This document shows, piece after piece, positions 23,593 to 31,918 of a DNA stretch of 53,166 nucleotides. The notes under the pieces were generated by a model. It was not told the origin of the DNA and made no database searches. It worked only from the letters and a program-made list of their open reading frames with translations. Origin of the DNA: DATEVL01 sp964448245 (GTDB lineage Bacteria > Chloroflexota > Anaerolineae > Anaerolineales > E44-bin32); the NCBI GenBank assembly GCA_964448245.1, contig CAYUWF010000003.1:1-53166 (forward strand), written 5' to 3'. The number at the start of each line of letters is the position of its first letter. The stretch's first letter is position 1. Position numbers and translations under genes: made by a program.

Positions 23593-24734
23593 AGCTGCAC
23601 GAATACCAGTCCAAGCAACTCTTCGCGCAAGAGGGGATCCCGATTCCGCGCGGACGGGTGGCGATGACGGCCGCCGAAGCGCGCGCCGTTGCCGAGGAGT
23701 TGGGCGGGCGGGCGGTCGTCAAGTCACAGGTGCTCGTCGGCGGGCGGGGCAAGGCCGGGGGCATCCGCCTGGTCAACTCGCCCGAGGCCGCCGAAGACGC
23801 CGCCACGCAGGTGCTGGGGATCCAGATCAAGGGCTTGCCGGTGCGGAAACTGCTGGTCGACGAGGCGGTGGGGATCCAATCCGAGATCTACCTCGGCCTG
23901 ACCAACGACCGGCAGGCGCGCTGCCCGGTGCTGATCGCTTCGGCCGGAGGCGGAGTCGAGATCGAAGAAGTGGCACGCCGCGAGCCTGGGAAAATCGTCC
24001 GACTCCCGATCGATCCACTGCTCGGGCTGCGCGAGTACCAGGCGCGCTACCTGGCGGCGGCGATCGAGCTGCCGCGCGACCACTGGCGGAGCTTCATTCA
24101 GATCGCTTCGGCCCTCTATCGGGTGTTCCGGCGGGTCGACGCGACGCTGGCCGAAATCAACCCGCTGGTCGTGACGAAAGACCAACGCCTGCTGGCGCTC
24201 GACGGGAAGATCGTCATCGATGACAACGCCCTCTTCCGCCACACGGACATTGCCGAAATGCGTGACCTTGACGAAGAGGCCCCGGCCGAGCGCGAGGCGC
24301 GCAAGTATGGACTGTCCTACGTCCACCTCGATGGTTCGATCGGCTGCATGGTCAACGGCGCCGGATTAGCCATGGCGACGATGGACGTCATCGAGCTGTG
24401 CGGCGGGAAACCGGCCAACTTCCTGGACGTCGGGGGCGGGGCGGGGGCTGAGAAGGTCGCCGCTGCCCTGCAGTTGATTCTGGCCGAACCGGCGGTGCGG
24501 GTGGTCCTGCTCAACATCTTCGGCGGGATCACCCGCTGCGACGAAGTCGCCCGGGGCGTGCTGAGCGCCATGCAGGAAGTGAAGCCCAAGGTCCCGTTCG
24601 TCGCCCGGTTGGTCGGGACGAATGAGGAAGAAGGTCGCAAGCTGCTGTCCCAGGCCAGGCTGACGACGGCCAGCTCCTTGATGGACGCCGCCCGTAAGGC
24701 CGTGGCGGCCGCCGGGGGGAGTGCCCAGGCATGA
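23589..24734 (+). CDS. sucC: Succinyl-CoA synthetase beta subunit (ADP-forming type)
   Basis: A 381-residue ATP-grasp subunit of the TCA-cycle enzyme that makes ATP/GTP from succinyl-CoA. It starts MKLHEYQSKQLFAQEGIPIP, has VKSQVLVGGRGKAGGI in the ATP-grasp region, INPLVV, GLAMATMDVI and the C-terminal NIFGGITRCDEVA motif. The ATG at 23589 overlaps the rluB stop (ATGA); the long upstream ORF is an rluB shadow. sucD follows with another ATGA overlap, as usual for the heterodimer. Confidence 0.97.
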   Translation: MKLHEYQSKQLFAQEGIPIPRGRVAMTAAEARAVAEELGGRAVVKSQVLVGGRGKAGGIRLVNSPEAAEDAATQVLGIQIKGLPVRKLLVDEAVGIQSEIYLGLTNDRQARCPVLIASAGGGVEIEEVARREPGKIVRLPIDPLLGLREYQARYLAAAIELPRDHWRSFIQIASALYRVFRRVDATLAEINPLVVTKDQRLLALDGKIVIDDNALFRHTDIAEMRDLDEEAPAEREARKYGLSYVHLDGSIGCMVNGAGLAMATMDVIELCGGKPANFLDVGGGAGAEKVAAALQLILAEPAVRVVLLNIFGGITRCDEVARGVLSAMQEVKPKVPFVARLVGTNEEEGRKLLSQARLTTASSLMDAARKAVAAAGGSAQA

Positions 24735-25603
24735 GCATCCTGATCGACAAGCAGACCCGTCTTCTTGTGCAGGGGATCACCGGGCGGGAGGGCGAATTCC
24801 ATGCCCGTCAAATGCTCGACTACGGCACGCGGCTGGTCGCCGGCACGAGCCCCGGCAAGGGCGGCGAATGGGTGCTGGACGGCAAGGTCCCCGTGTTCGA
24901 CACGGTGGCCCAAGCGGTGGAGGCGACCGGCGCCAACTGCAGCGTGATCTTCGTGCCGGCGCGCAATGCGGCCGACGCCATGCTGGAAGCCGCCGACGCC
25001 GGATTGCCGTTGATCGTGTGTATCACCGAAGGCGTCCCCGTGCAGGACACGATGCAGGTCAGGCGTTACCTGGATCAGCGCGGGGCGCGCCTGGTCGGAC
25101 CCAACGGCCCGGGCCTGCTCTCGCCCGGCCAGGCCAAGGTCGGCATCATCCCCGGCCACATCGCCATCCCCGGCGACATCGGCGTCGTATCGCGCTCGGG
25201 TACGCTGACGTACGAGGTGCTGTACGCCCTCAAGCTGCGCTCGCGCGGCGTATCGACCTGCGTCGGCATCGGCGGCGACCCGGTGAACGGGACGTCGTTC
25301 ATCGACGTACTCGAAATGTTCGAGGAAGACCCGAACACCGAGCAGGTGGTGCTGATCGGGGAAATCGGCGGGACGGACGAAGAGCGCGCGGCGGATTTCA
25401 TCGCCGATCGGATGACCAAGCCCGTCGTCGGCTTCGTCGCCGGGCGCAGCGCGCCCCCGGGCAAGCGCATGGGCCACGCCGGCGCCATCGTCGAGGGCGG
25501 GACGGGTCTGGCTTCCGACAAGATCACGGCGCTGCGGGCGGCGCGCGTGCGCATGGCCGAGCACCCCGAGCAGATACCCGACCTGCTCGATGGAGCGAGA
25601 TAG
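24731..25603 (+). CDS. sucD: Succinyl-CoA synthetase alpha subunit
   Basis: A 290-residue CoA-binding and phosphohistidine-carrying subunit. Motifs: LVQGITGREGEFHARQMLDYGT near the N terminus, GPNGPGLLSPG, IGGTDEERAADFI, and the active-site histidine in GHAGAIVEGG near residue 246. Length is typical. It overlaps sucC by four bases. Confidence 0.97.
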   Translation: MSILIDKQTRLLVQGITGREGEFHARQMLDYGTRLVAGTSPGKGGEWVLDGKVPVFDTVAQAVEATGANCSVIFVPARNAADAMLEAADAGLPLIVCITEGVPVQDTMQVRRYLDQRGARLVGPNGPGLLSPGQAKVGIIPGHIAIPGDIGVVSRSGTLTYEVLYALKLRSRGVSTCVGIGGDPVNGTSFIDVLEMFEEDPNTEQVVLIGEIGGTDEERAADFIADRMTKPVVGFVAGRSAPPGKRMGHAGAIVEGGTGLASDKITALRAARVRMAEHPEQIPDLLDGAR

Positions 25604-25623
25604 CCCCTCGCCAAGGAGACGCC

Positions 25624-26022
25624 ATGGCCGGCCCCAAGGTAGACCGCTCCGATCGAAAGCCGCCCGATCTGGACCCCTTGCGGGATGAGGTCACCCGGGC
25701 ACCGGGCGAGGTGGCGGCGCGTCGTCGCCTCGGCTGGGGGCTCTACGGGGCCGGCGAGGTCCCCGAGGCGCTGGAGGTCTTCCGCCTGGCCTGCCGTGAC
25801 TTCCCCGACGACGCCGATCTGCTCTACGGTCTGGCGCTCACTGCGAAGAAGGCCGGCGCCATCGACGAAGCCGACCAGGCCTTCCTGCAGGTCGCCAGGC
25901 TGGCCGAGGGGATGACCGACCCCGGGCGGTCTGAAATCCTGCATCGGTTGGCGACCGGCCAGCACAACCAGCTTCACACGGGCCGATGGGGCCTCAAGCG
26001 GGAGATCTGGGGCGGGCCTTGA
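25624..26022 (+). CDS. Small TPR-like protein
   Basis: A 132-residue, soluble, helical protein with one or two TPR-like helix pairs (RRRLGWGLYGAGEVPEALEVFRLACRDFPDDADLLYGLAL, then AGAIDEADQAFLQVARL). The ATG at 25624 lies 20 bases after sucD; the longer ORF is a sucD shadow. Its stop overlaps the next gene (TTGA). It probably mediates protein contacts. No specific role is evident. Confidence 0.8.
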   Translation: MAGPKVDRSDRKPPDLDPLRDEVTRAPGEVAARRRLGWGLYGAGEVPEALEVFRLACRDFPDDADLLYGLALTAKKAGAIDEADQAFLQVARLAEGMTDPGRSEILHRLATGQHNQLHTGRWGLKREIWGGP

Positions 26023-27032
26023 CGACGAAGCGCGCACGGCTGGAGGCGGCACTAGCCGGGGAGGTCGCCGACCGCCCGCCGTTCGCCCTGTGGCGTCATT
26101 TCCCGGTCGACGACCAGTCCCCCGAAACCCTGACCGACGCCGTCGTCGCTTTTCAGCGCGACGTCGACTGCGACTTCATCAAGGTCACGCCGGCTTCGTC
26201 CTTCTGCGTTCGCGATTGGGGCGTCGTCGATGCGTGGCGGGGCTCGACGGAAGGAACGCGCACCTATATCGCGCGGCGAATTCAGCGCGCCGAGGACTGG
26301 GCGGCGCTCGAGCCGCTCGATCCGCACGGCGGAGCGCTGGGCGAGCACCTTCGCTGCCTGCAAGCCGTCGTCCGGTCGGAAGGACAGGGGACTCCGGTGC
26401 TGGCGACGATCTTCTCGCCGCTGGCGCAGGCGAAGAATCTCGCCGGCGGAGGCACGCTGCTTGAGCACCTGGGCCGCGATCCCGAACGGGTCCTGGCCGG
26501 GCTGGAGGAGATCGCGCGCACGACGGTGCGATTCATCGAGGCGGCGCGCGCGGTGGGCGTCGACGGGATCTTCTACGCCGTCCAACACGCCTCGCCGGAC
26601 CTCCTCGATCGGGAGGCCTATGCGCGATTCGCGCTGCCCCACGACCGGATGATCCTCGAAGCCGCCGGCGGATTGTGGCTCAACGTGATCCATCTGCACG
26701 GCGAGAAGGTCGATTTCGATGTGGCCGGCGCCCTGCCGGCCCCAGTCGTCAACTGGCACGACCGGGAGACATCTCCGGGACTGCGGGAAGGCCGCCGACG
26801 GTCGGGCAAGGCCGTGTGCGGCGGACTGGCGCGGGTGGAGACGCTCGTTCTGGGTGACCCGGCGCGCGTGCGCGCCGAAGCGCAGCAGGCTTTGCGCGAA
26901 ACCGACGGCGGCCGCGGCCTGATCCTCGGGACCGGCTGTGTGGTCCCGATTCACGCGCCGCGGGCCAACTTGCTGGCCGCCCGCCGGGCGGTGGAAGAGC
27001 TTCCGGGAAGCTTCAAGCTTCCCGCAAGCTGA
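26019..27032 (+). CDS. Uroporphyrinogen decarboxylase (URO-D) family protein
   Basis: A 337-residue TIM-barrel protein of the URO-D superfamily: RPPFALWRHFPVDDQSP near the N terminus, VDCDFIKVTPASSF, and later FYAVQHASPDLLDREAYARFALPHDR and VNWHDRETSPG. Canonical HemE motifs are not clear, and no other haem gene is near, so it may be a methyltransferase-like or otherwise diverged member. The TTG start at 26019 overlaps the TPR gene stop (TTGA) and is preferred over the upstream start at 25986. rsmD follows after five bases. Confidence 0.83.
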   Translation: MTTKRARLEAALAGEVADRPPFALWRHFPVDDQSPETLTDAVVAFQRDVDCDFIKVTPASSFCVRDWGVVDAWRGSTEGTRTYIARRIQRAEDWAALEPLDPHGGALGEHLRCLQAVVRSEGQGTPVLATIFSPLAQAKNLAGGGTLLEHLGRDPERVLAGLEEIARTTVRFIEAARAVGVDGIFYAVQHASPDLLDREAYARFALPHDRMILEAAGGLWLNVIHLHGEKVDFDVAGALPAPVVNWHDRETSPGLREGRRRSGKAVCGGLARVETLVLGDPARVRAEAQQALRETDGGRGLILGTGCVVPIHAPRANLLAARRAVEELPGSFKLPAS

Positions 27033-27037
27033 TCACG

Positions 27038-27607
27038 ATGAGCGGCCTGCGCGTCGTTGGGGGCGTGGCTCGCGGTCGAAGGCTTCGCCAGGTCCCAGGT
27101 GAAGGGACGCGACCGATTGGGGACCGCGTCAAGGAGGCCCTCTTCAGCATCCTCGGCGCCGACGTCGAGGGCGCCAGATTCCTCGACCTCTTCGCCGGCA
27201 CGGGGAGCGTCGGGATCGAGGCGCTTAGCCGCGGCGCCGCCGAAGCCGTCTTCGTCGACAAGGCGACCGCGGCGATACGCACCCTGCGCGAAAACCTGTC
27301 CGCCACCGGCCTGACCGAGCGCGCCTCCCTCGTCCAACAGGACACCTTCGCTTTCCTCGGCCAGGACCCTGCCCAGCCTTTCGACTACGCCTTCGTGGCG
27401 CCGCCGCAGTACCGCGGCTTGTGGCGCGAAGTCCTGCTGCGTCTGGACGAGAGGCGGGCGTGGTTGAGCGAAGATGGGTGGGTGATCGTGCAGATCGACC
27501 CGCGGGAAGACGAGCCCGAAGGCCTCTCACGGCTGGCGCGCTTCGACGAGCGCGCCTATGGACAAACGAAGCTCATTTTCTACCGGGCTGGTAGTCCCGG
27601 GCTCTAG
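27038..27607 (+). CDS. rsmD: RsmD-family 16S rRNA guanine-N2 methyltransferase
   Basis: A 189-residue SAM-dependent methyltransferase expected to modify G966 (E. coli numbering) of 16S rRNA. N-terminal LRVVGGVARGRRL and RPIGDRVKEALFSIL are diagnostic, and SAM motif I is FLDLFAGTGSVGIEALSRGA (48-67). Motif IV, normally DPPY, reads APPQY (121-125), so the catalytic acidic residue is replaced. I believe this variant occurs in related lineages, but activity is uncertain. It is last in the scpB-to-rsmD chain and followed by a palindrome. Confidence 0.88.
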   Translation: MSGLRVVGGVARGRRLRQVPGEGTRPIGDRVKEALFSILGADVEGARFLDLFAGTGSVGIEALSRGAAEAVFVDKATAAIRTLRENLSATGLTERASLVQQDTFAFLGQDPAQPFDYAFVAPPQYRGLWREVLLRLDERRAWLSEDGWVIVQIDPREDEPEGLSRLARFDERAYGQTKLIFYRAGSPGL

Positions 27608-27680
27608 CCCGGGGCGCGAGGGCGAAGGCTGACCGCGAAGCGTCCCGTAGGGAAGCCTGCGAGGTTGGCCCCCGGGAATC

Positions 27681-27709
27681 GTAGGGGCGGGTCTTGGACC
27701 CGCCCCTAC
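27681..27709. terminator. Palindrome between convergent rsmD and Nudix genes
   Basis: Arms gtaggggcgggtc/gacccgcccctac, 13 bases each, loop ttg. It lies between two convergent genes, so it could act as a bidirectional terminator, although no T-run is present. Same family as 6221 and 31838. Confidence 0.6.
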
Positions 27710-27734
27710 GGTCTCTGAATCGACGGCGGACTCT

Positions 27735-28235
27735 TCAATCGATCCGGATCGTCAGGTTTCGGGCGTCATCGTACCGGTAGACGGCGGTGAAAGGCGCCGC
27801 GCCCTCCAGGCAGGCCTGGGCGCGCGGCAGCAGGGTAAGCAGGTCTTCGACCGTCCCTGCCGCCATCGCCTTCTCCAGCGAGAACCACTGGAGCTCCCCT
27901 TCGTCGGCGGCGCGGGGCGGCCCGTCGTCCACCTTCGCCACGAAGACGCTGATCCCGATTCCGGGAGACCCGCCGAGATCGACGATCACCTCGCCTGCGA
28001 GACGCAGGTCGGTGAGGGTCAGCCCGGTCTCCTCGACGAACTCGCGTCGGGCGGCCTGCCCGGCCGACTCGCCCCGCTCGATGTGCCCCCCGATGCCGTT
28101 CCACCGTCCGGCCCATGCGCCGCGACCTGGGGGCACCCGCTGCAGCAGGACCCGCCCGTCACGAAAGCCGAAGATTAGCGCCCGCGGGACGACCTGGTAG
28201 CGGCTCGCATCGAGGCGCTGGCCGGCCAGCGACAT
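27735..28235 (-). CDS. Nudix hydrolase
   Basis: A 166-residue pyrophosphohydrolase. The Nudix box spans about 50-72 (GHIERGE...REFVEETGL), with the catalytic REFVEE glutamates intact. N-terminal RALIFGFRDGRVLLQRVPPGRGAWAGRWNG resembles MutT/ADP-ribose-type enzymes that act on nucleoside diphosphate derivatives. The substrate cannot be read. Convergent with rsmD; no operon partner. The 175 bases upstream (28236-28410) contain nothing I can support. Confidence 0.92.
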   Translation of the reverse strand: MSLAGQRLDASRYQVVPRALIFGFRDGRVLLQRVPPGRGAWAGRWNGIGGHIERGESAGQAARREFVEETGLTLTDLRLAGEVIVDLGGSPGIGISVFVAKVDDGPPRAADEGELQWFSLEKAMAAGTVEDLLTLLPRAQACLEGAAPFTAVYRYDDARNLTIRID

Positions 28236-28410
28236 CCGCCTAGCGTCCCGTTCCGGAGAGCAGCGAACCTGCTGCGTCTGCCATGCTTCAGACCCCGGTC
28301 ATCGCCACGGCTCTCTTGCAGGAGTCACACCTCTCGGAGCCCCGCCTATACCTGGACCACAAGTCGAGACACCGAAGGAATTCGATGGCCGTCTTCGCCG
28401 GAACGGGACA

Positions 28411-29835
28411 CTAGTCCGCCAAATCGCCGACGACTTCCGTCACGCCCGCGCCCCGCAGGTACGCGTCGAGCGAAGGGCGGATGATCGTCGGGGGGACGTG
28501 CGCGGAGACCTCGCCATCGGTATCTCCGACGTTGAGCCGCTGGAACAGCAGGTCGAACTGCGTCTCCCACACCCGGCTGATGCGATCGAGCGCCTCCGCC
28601 GAAAGCCCCCACAAGTCGGACTTGAAGGGCCCGATGGCGTTCTTGCGCGTCTTGTAATAGAACTGCTCATCCGTCACGCCGGGCTTCCGCTCGGCGGCGA
28701 AGTTCTTGTCCAGGTAGGCGTACATCGAGCGGCGCAGCTCGTCGGGCAGGTTCTGGAACAGGATGTTCTGGAAGTTCGTCGCCAGATGGACCTCGCAGGC
28801 GCCGGCTTCGGTGAAGCGACGGAAGGCCTCCTCCGGCAGGGTCGAGGCGCCGTGCTGCACGGCGCCGGCCATCTGGTAGGCCTGGCGGGCGATGCGCGAC
28901 AGCTCGCGCAGCGTGTCGAAATCGACGCCGACCTGGGCGATCGAACCGTCCGGCAGAACGACGCCGCCGTGCGAGGTCCCGGTCTGGATGCTGATCTTCG
29001 ACAGGCCCGGACGGCCCGGGCCGAGGGCGCCCAGGGCCTGGTTGAAGCCGTCCATGAAGCCGCGCAGCTCGGGCTCCGAGCTGTTGCGCCCGCCGACCTC
29101 GCCGATCTCGCCGCCGATAGAAATAGTGATGCCCTTCGGCTCGGCCCGCCGGACGTCGAGGGCCAGCTCGGCGCACAGGTTGTAATTGAGCTGCTGCTGC
29201 TCGGCGATCGTTGGGCGCGACAAGTCGACCAGGGTCGATGTGTCGATGTCGATGTTGAAAAAACCGCCCTGCACCGCTTCGCGGATGAGGTCGCCAACGG
29301 CCGCCACTTCCTTCAGCGGGGCTTCGGCGAAACGCTTGGCGCTGACCTGGAAGTGGTCGCCCTGCAGGAACACCGGCCCGCTCCAGCCTTCGGCGACGGC
29401 CGCCGCCACGATCGACGACGTGTACTCCGACGGGCGCTGGTGGGTGTAGCCCATCTCCGATCGAGCGATCTCGAAGATGATGGCGCCGGCGTGGCGGCGT
29501 TGCGCGGCGCGGAAGACGGTCCGCGCGGCGTGGTAGCTGAGGGCACGCAAGTTCATCGCCGGGACGGTGAAGTCGTTGCGGGTGTCGCCTCGCCCGCGGG
29601 CGCGGTACAGGCCGTCGATCGAGGCCGGGTAGACCCCGACCTGGGCGGCCGCCTCGCGGATTACCCAGCGCGCCAGGCCGGCCTCCGGCTCGGCAGCCAG
29701 AGCCGCGCGGTGGGCGAGGGAGTCGATGCTCGTCGTTAGTCGGGCACGGTCCCGCACAGTGAGCGTGCGGCCGGAAAGGGAAAGCGCACCGGCCGTGCCG
29801 TCGACCAGGCGCCGAAGGTGATCCTGCCAGACCAT
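28411..29835 (-). CDS. Large class II aldolase-family protein
   Basis: A 474-residue TIM-barrel protein. Class II metal-aldolase landmarks are in order: GDHFQ with Asp160-His161 (catalytic Asp and zinc ligand position), IGGEIGEVGG, GTSHGG (second His) and VQHGAST (third His), then VHLATNFQN. It is much longer than typical FBA/GatY enzymes (about 285-360), with an extra N-terminal ~85 residues and a C-terminal ~100-residue helical part. Sugar-phosphate aldol cleavage is likely, substrate unknown. The ATG at 29835 follows AGGAGT; the in-frame extension to 30057 is rejected. Confidence 0.82.
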   Translation of the reverse strand: MVWQDHLRRLVDGTAGALSLSGRTLTVRDRARLTTSIDSLAHRAALAAEPEAGLARWVIREAAAQVGVYPASIDGLYRARGRGDTRNDFTVPAMNLRALSYHAARTVFRAAQRRHAGAIIFEIARSEMGYTHQRPSEYTSSIVAAAVAEGWSGPVFLQGDHFQVSAKRFAEAPLKEVAAVGDLIREAVQGGFFNIDIDTSTLVDLSRPTIAEQQQLNYNLCAELALDVRRAEPKGITISIGGEIGEVGGRNSSEPELRGFMDGFNQALGALGPGRPGLSKISIQTGTSHGGVVLPDGSIAQVGVDFDTLRELSRIARQAYQMAGAVQHGASTLPEEAFRRFTEAGACEVHLATNFQNILFQNLPDELRRSMYAYLDKNFAAERKPGVTDEQFYYKTRKNAIGPFKSDLWGLSAEALDRISRVWETQFDLLFQRLNVGDTDGEVSAHVPPTIIRPSLDAYLRGAGVTEVVGDLAD

Positions 29836-30095
29836 GGGAAACTCCTGAGAGAGGCTCGCGGCGATTATACGGCCGCGCTTAGTGTCCCGGAGGGGACGCC
29901 GCTCCCGCGCCCTCGCCCCCTCCCTAAGCGGAGGCCTCTTCGTGCCGGGGCATCGGGGTGCGTGTCTGCGGCCGAAGTCGAAGGGCTTATCCAGGACGAA
30001 GCCGAACGGCGCTTCGATAGCATCCCGAGCTCGGGCCTCCGCTCCGCGCGGAGCCATCTCGCGTCCGCGCGGTCAGGGATCGGTCACCCTGCTGA
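29836..30095. repeat. Gene-free stretch with decayed dispersed repeats
   Basis: No supportable gene. It contains gaagtcgaagggcttatcc and cgcttcgatagcatcccgag (about 30012-30031); the latter reappears inverted near 33975-33995 beside tRNA-Leu. These look like worn copies of the same intergenic repeat family. Confidence 0.5.
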
Positions 30096-30124
30096 TTGCC
30101 TCCGGCGGATGCGCAGACTATAAT
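30096..30124 (+). promoter_or_regulatory. Promoter of the coiled-coil/SPFH gene pair
   Basis: TTGCCT (30096-30101), 17-base spacer, TATAAT (30119-30124), 46 bases before the ATG at 30171. Confidence 0.7.
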
Positions 30125-30170
30125 GACTTCGCGACTCCGGCCGCCGCGGCCGGTTTGCGGGAGGACGCGC

Positions 30171-30695
30171 ATGGCAGGCACGGTGGATCCCCTCGGGAAG
30201 ATCACCGCAGGCGACGACCTGCTCGGGAAGATCCGGAAGACCGTGGCCGGGTTCGTCGGGTACCTCGACCGGGAGAATCGCCGGGAGGCCGACAAGCTGC
30301 TGCGGACGACCACCGCCAACCGCTACGAACAGCAATGGGGGCGGATTTCGGCGATCCAGCGGCAGATGATCGAGGCCGGGGGGCTCGAGCAGGTAGATCA
30401 GCTCGAGGCGGCGGCGATCAAGCTGCGAACGTTCATCGATCGGGTCAAGGCCGCCTCCTACGGTTACGCCGGCTTCTTCGATGCGGTGCGCATCAACTCG
30501 AACGAGCTGCAGAAGATCTACTCCTACGACCTGCAGCTCTTGGAGGACGTCAACAGTATTTCGAGCGCCATCGACAACGTCGAAGCCTCGATGGGCAGCG
30601 ACGGCCTGCCGGCGGCGATGCGCCATCTGACGACGCTCTGCCAGGATGTGGTCGACGCGTACGACCGCCGCGACGAGGTCCTGCTGGCGGTCTGA
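30171..30695 (+). CDS. Helical coiled-coil protein paired with the SPFH gene
   Basis: A 174-residue, largely helical, soluble protein with no TM helix or cysteines. LLGKIRKTVAGFVGYLDRENRREADKLLRT and the following long heptad-like stretch (about 15-165) suggest a helical bundle or coiled coil. The ATG at 30171 follows GGGAGG and is preferred over the in-frame GTG/ATG starts upstream, which would lie before or inside the promoter. It is 26 bases upstream of the SPFH gene, so the products probably act together. I do not recognise the family. Confidence 0.8.
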   Translation: MAGTVDPLGKITAGDDLLGKIRKTVAGFVGYLDRENRREADKLLRTTTANRYEQQWGRISAIQRQMIEAGGLEQVDQLEAAAIKLRTFIDRVKAASYGYAGFFDAVRINSNELQKIYSYDLQLLEDVNSISSAIDNVEASMGSDGLPAAMRHLTTLCQDVVDAYDRRDEVLLAV

Positions 30696-30721
30696 GCGCC
30701 GGCGCCTAAGGAGAAACGAGC

Positions 30722-31750
30722 ATGGCCAGGATCTTCGATGTCATCGAATACCCCAACGAAATGCGCGATGAGATCGCCCATCGCTTCCCGGACAGCGGCA
30801 GCGGCGATTTCCACATTGGCTCGCAGGTTATCGTCCGGGAGACCCAGAGCGCGGTCTTCTTCCGCGACGGCAAGGCCCTCGACACCTTCGCCCCCGGGCG
30901 CCACACTATCACGACCGCCAACATCCCCGGCCTGGTCAACCTGATCGGCAAGCTGTTCTCCGACCAGACGCCCTTCAAGGCCGAGGTCTACTTCGTCTCG
31001 ATGCGCGAGTTCGTCGACCAGAAGTGGGGCACCCCGCAGCCGATCATCGTCCGCAACCCGGGGATGGCCCTGGGCGTGGCGCTGCTTCAGGGCTACGGCA
31101 TCTACAGCTTCGTCGTGGCCGATCCGCAGCAGTTCGTCAACCAGGTCGTCGGCCAGACCGGGGCCTTCAAGACGGCCGACATCCAGGCCCGGCTGCGCTC
31201 GATGCTGCTCTCCAAGTTGCAGGACCTGCTGGGCGAGACGACCAAGGTCAAGAACGTACCGGAACTGATCGGTCTGGTGGAAGAGATCGGGGCCGGCGTG
31301 CGCGCCAAGTCGCAGGACGATTTCAAGGCGCTCGGCCTGACCTTGAAGGCCTTCTACATCGAGAGCCTCAAGCCCTCGGACAAGTCAGCCGAAGAGCTGC
31401 GGGCGATGGGCATGCTCGACGTCGCCACCTACACTCAACTTCAGGCGGCAGATGCCATGCGAGATGCAGCGCAGAATCCCAGCGGCGGGGCAGGATTGAC
31501 GGCCGGGATCGGAGCCGGAATGGGGATCGGTGGGGCGATCAGCGACGCGCTGAAGAGCGCGCAGACCGCCGGGGCGGCTTCGGCAGCGGCCATGCCGGAC
31601 GTCATGACGCCCTCGGAGGCGGCCAAGTACCTCCAGGTCTCCGAAGAGGACGTTCTGGCCGCCATCAAGGCCAAGCAGATCAAGGCCAAGAAGATCGGCG
31701 AGGGTTACCGCATCAGCCGCGATGCCCTTCAGGAATACCTGAAGAGCTAG
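30722..31750 (+). CDS. SPFH (band 7) protein with C-terminal excisionase-type HTH
   Basis: A 342-residue protein. The N-terminal ~240 residues are an SPFH/virion-core-like domain: GSQVIVRETQSAVFFRDGKALDTFAPGRHTI, FKAEVYFVSMREF, and KALGLTLKAFYIESLKPS. A Gly/Ala-rich flexible segment (about 250-290) follows. The end (about 294-340) is a MerR/excisionase-type helix-turn-helix: MTPSEAAKYLQVSEEDVLAAI...IGEGYRISRDALQEYL. Relatives usually end in a zinc ribbon; a DNA-binding-type end is unusual. RBS AAGGAG precedes the ATG. No TM helix. Confidence 0.88.
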   Translation: MARIFDVIEYPNEMRDEIAHRFPDSGSGDFHIGSQVIVRETQSAVFFRDGKALDTFAPGRHTITTANIPGLVNLIGKLFSDQTPFKAEVYFVSMREFVDQKWGTPQPIIVRNPGMALGVALLQGYGIYSFVVADPQQFVNQVVGQTGAFKTADIQARLRSMLLSKLQDLLGETTKVKNVPELIGLVEEIGAGVRAKSQDDFKALGLTLKAFYIESLKPSDKSAEELRAMGMLDVATYTQLQAADAMRDAAQNPSGGAGLTAGIGAGMGIGGAISDALKSAQTAGAASAAAMPDVMTPSEAAKYLQVSEEDVLAAIKAKQIKAKKIGEGYRISRDALQEYLKS

Positions 31751-31837
31751 CTCTCCCGCGGATCCGACGAAACGGCCCGGAGGGGCCAGGGGGGATCCCA
31801 GGATGGGGGCGGGATTTGCCCTGAAGTAGATCGCATG

Positions 31838-31866
31838 TAGGGGCGGGTTTCAAACCCGCCCCTACG
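31838..31866. terminator. Palindrome after the SPFH gene
   Basis: Arms gtaggggcgggttt/aaacccgcccctac, 14 bases each around one C. It lies between the SPFH gene and a convergent membrane-protein gene, and could act in both directions. No T-run. Confidence 0.6.
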
Positions 31867-31918
31867 ATTCCCGGCCATGAGCCGACTCGTTCGTTTTGTG
31901 GTCGGGCCGGAGGCCCAG

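Noticed and set aside
24721..26022. 433-codon version of the small TPR protein
   Set aside because: The N-terminal part is a frame shadow of sucD; the ATG at 25624 is properly placed.
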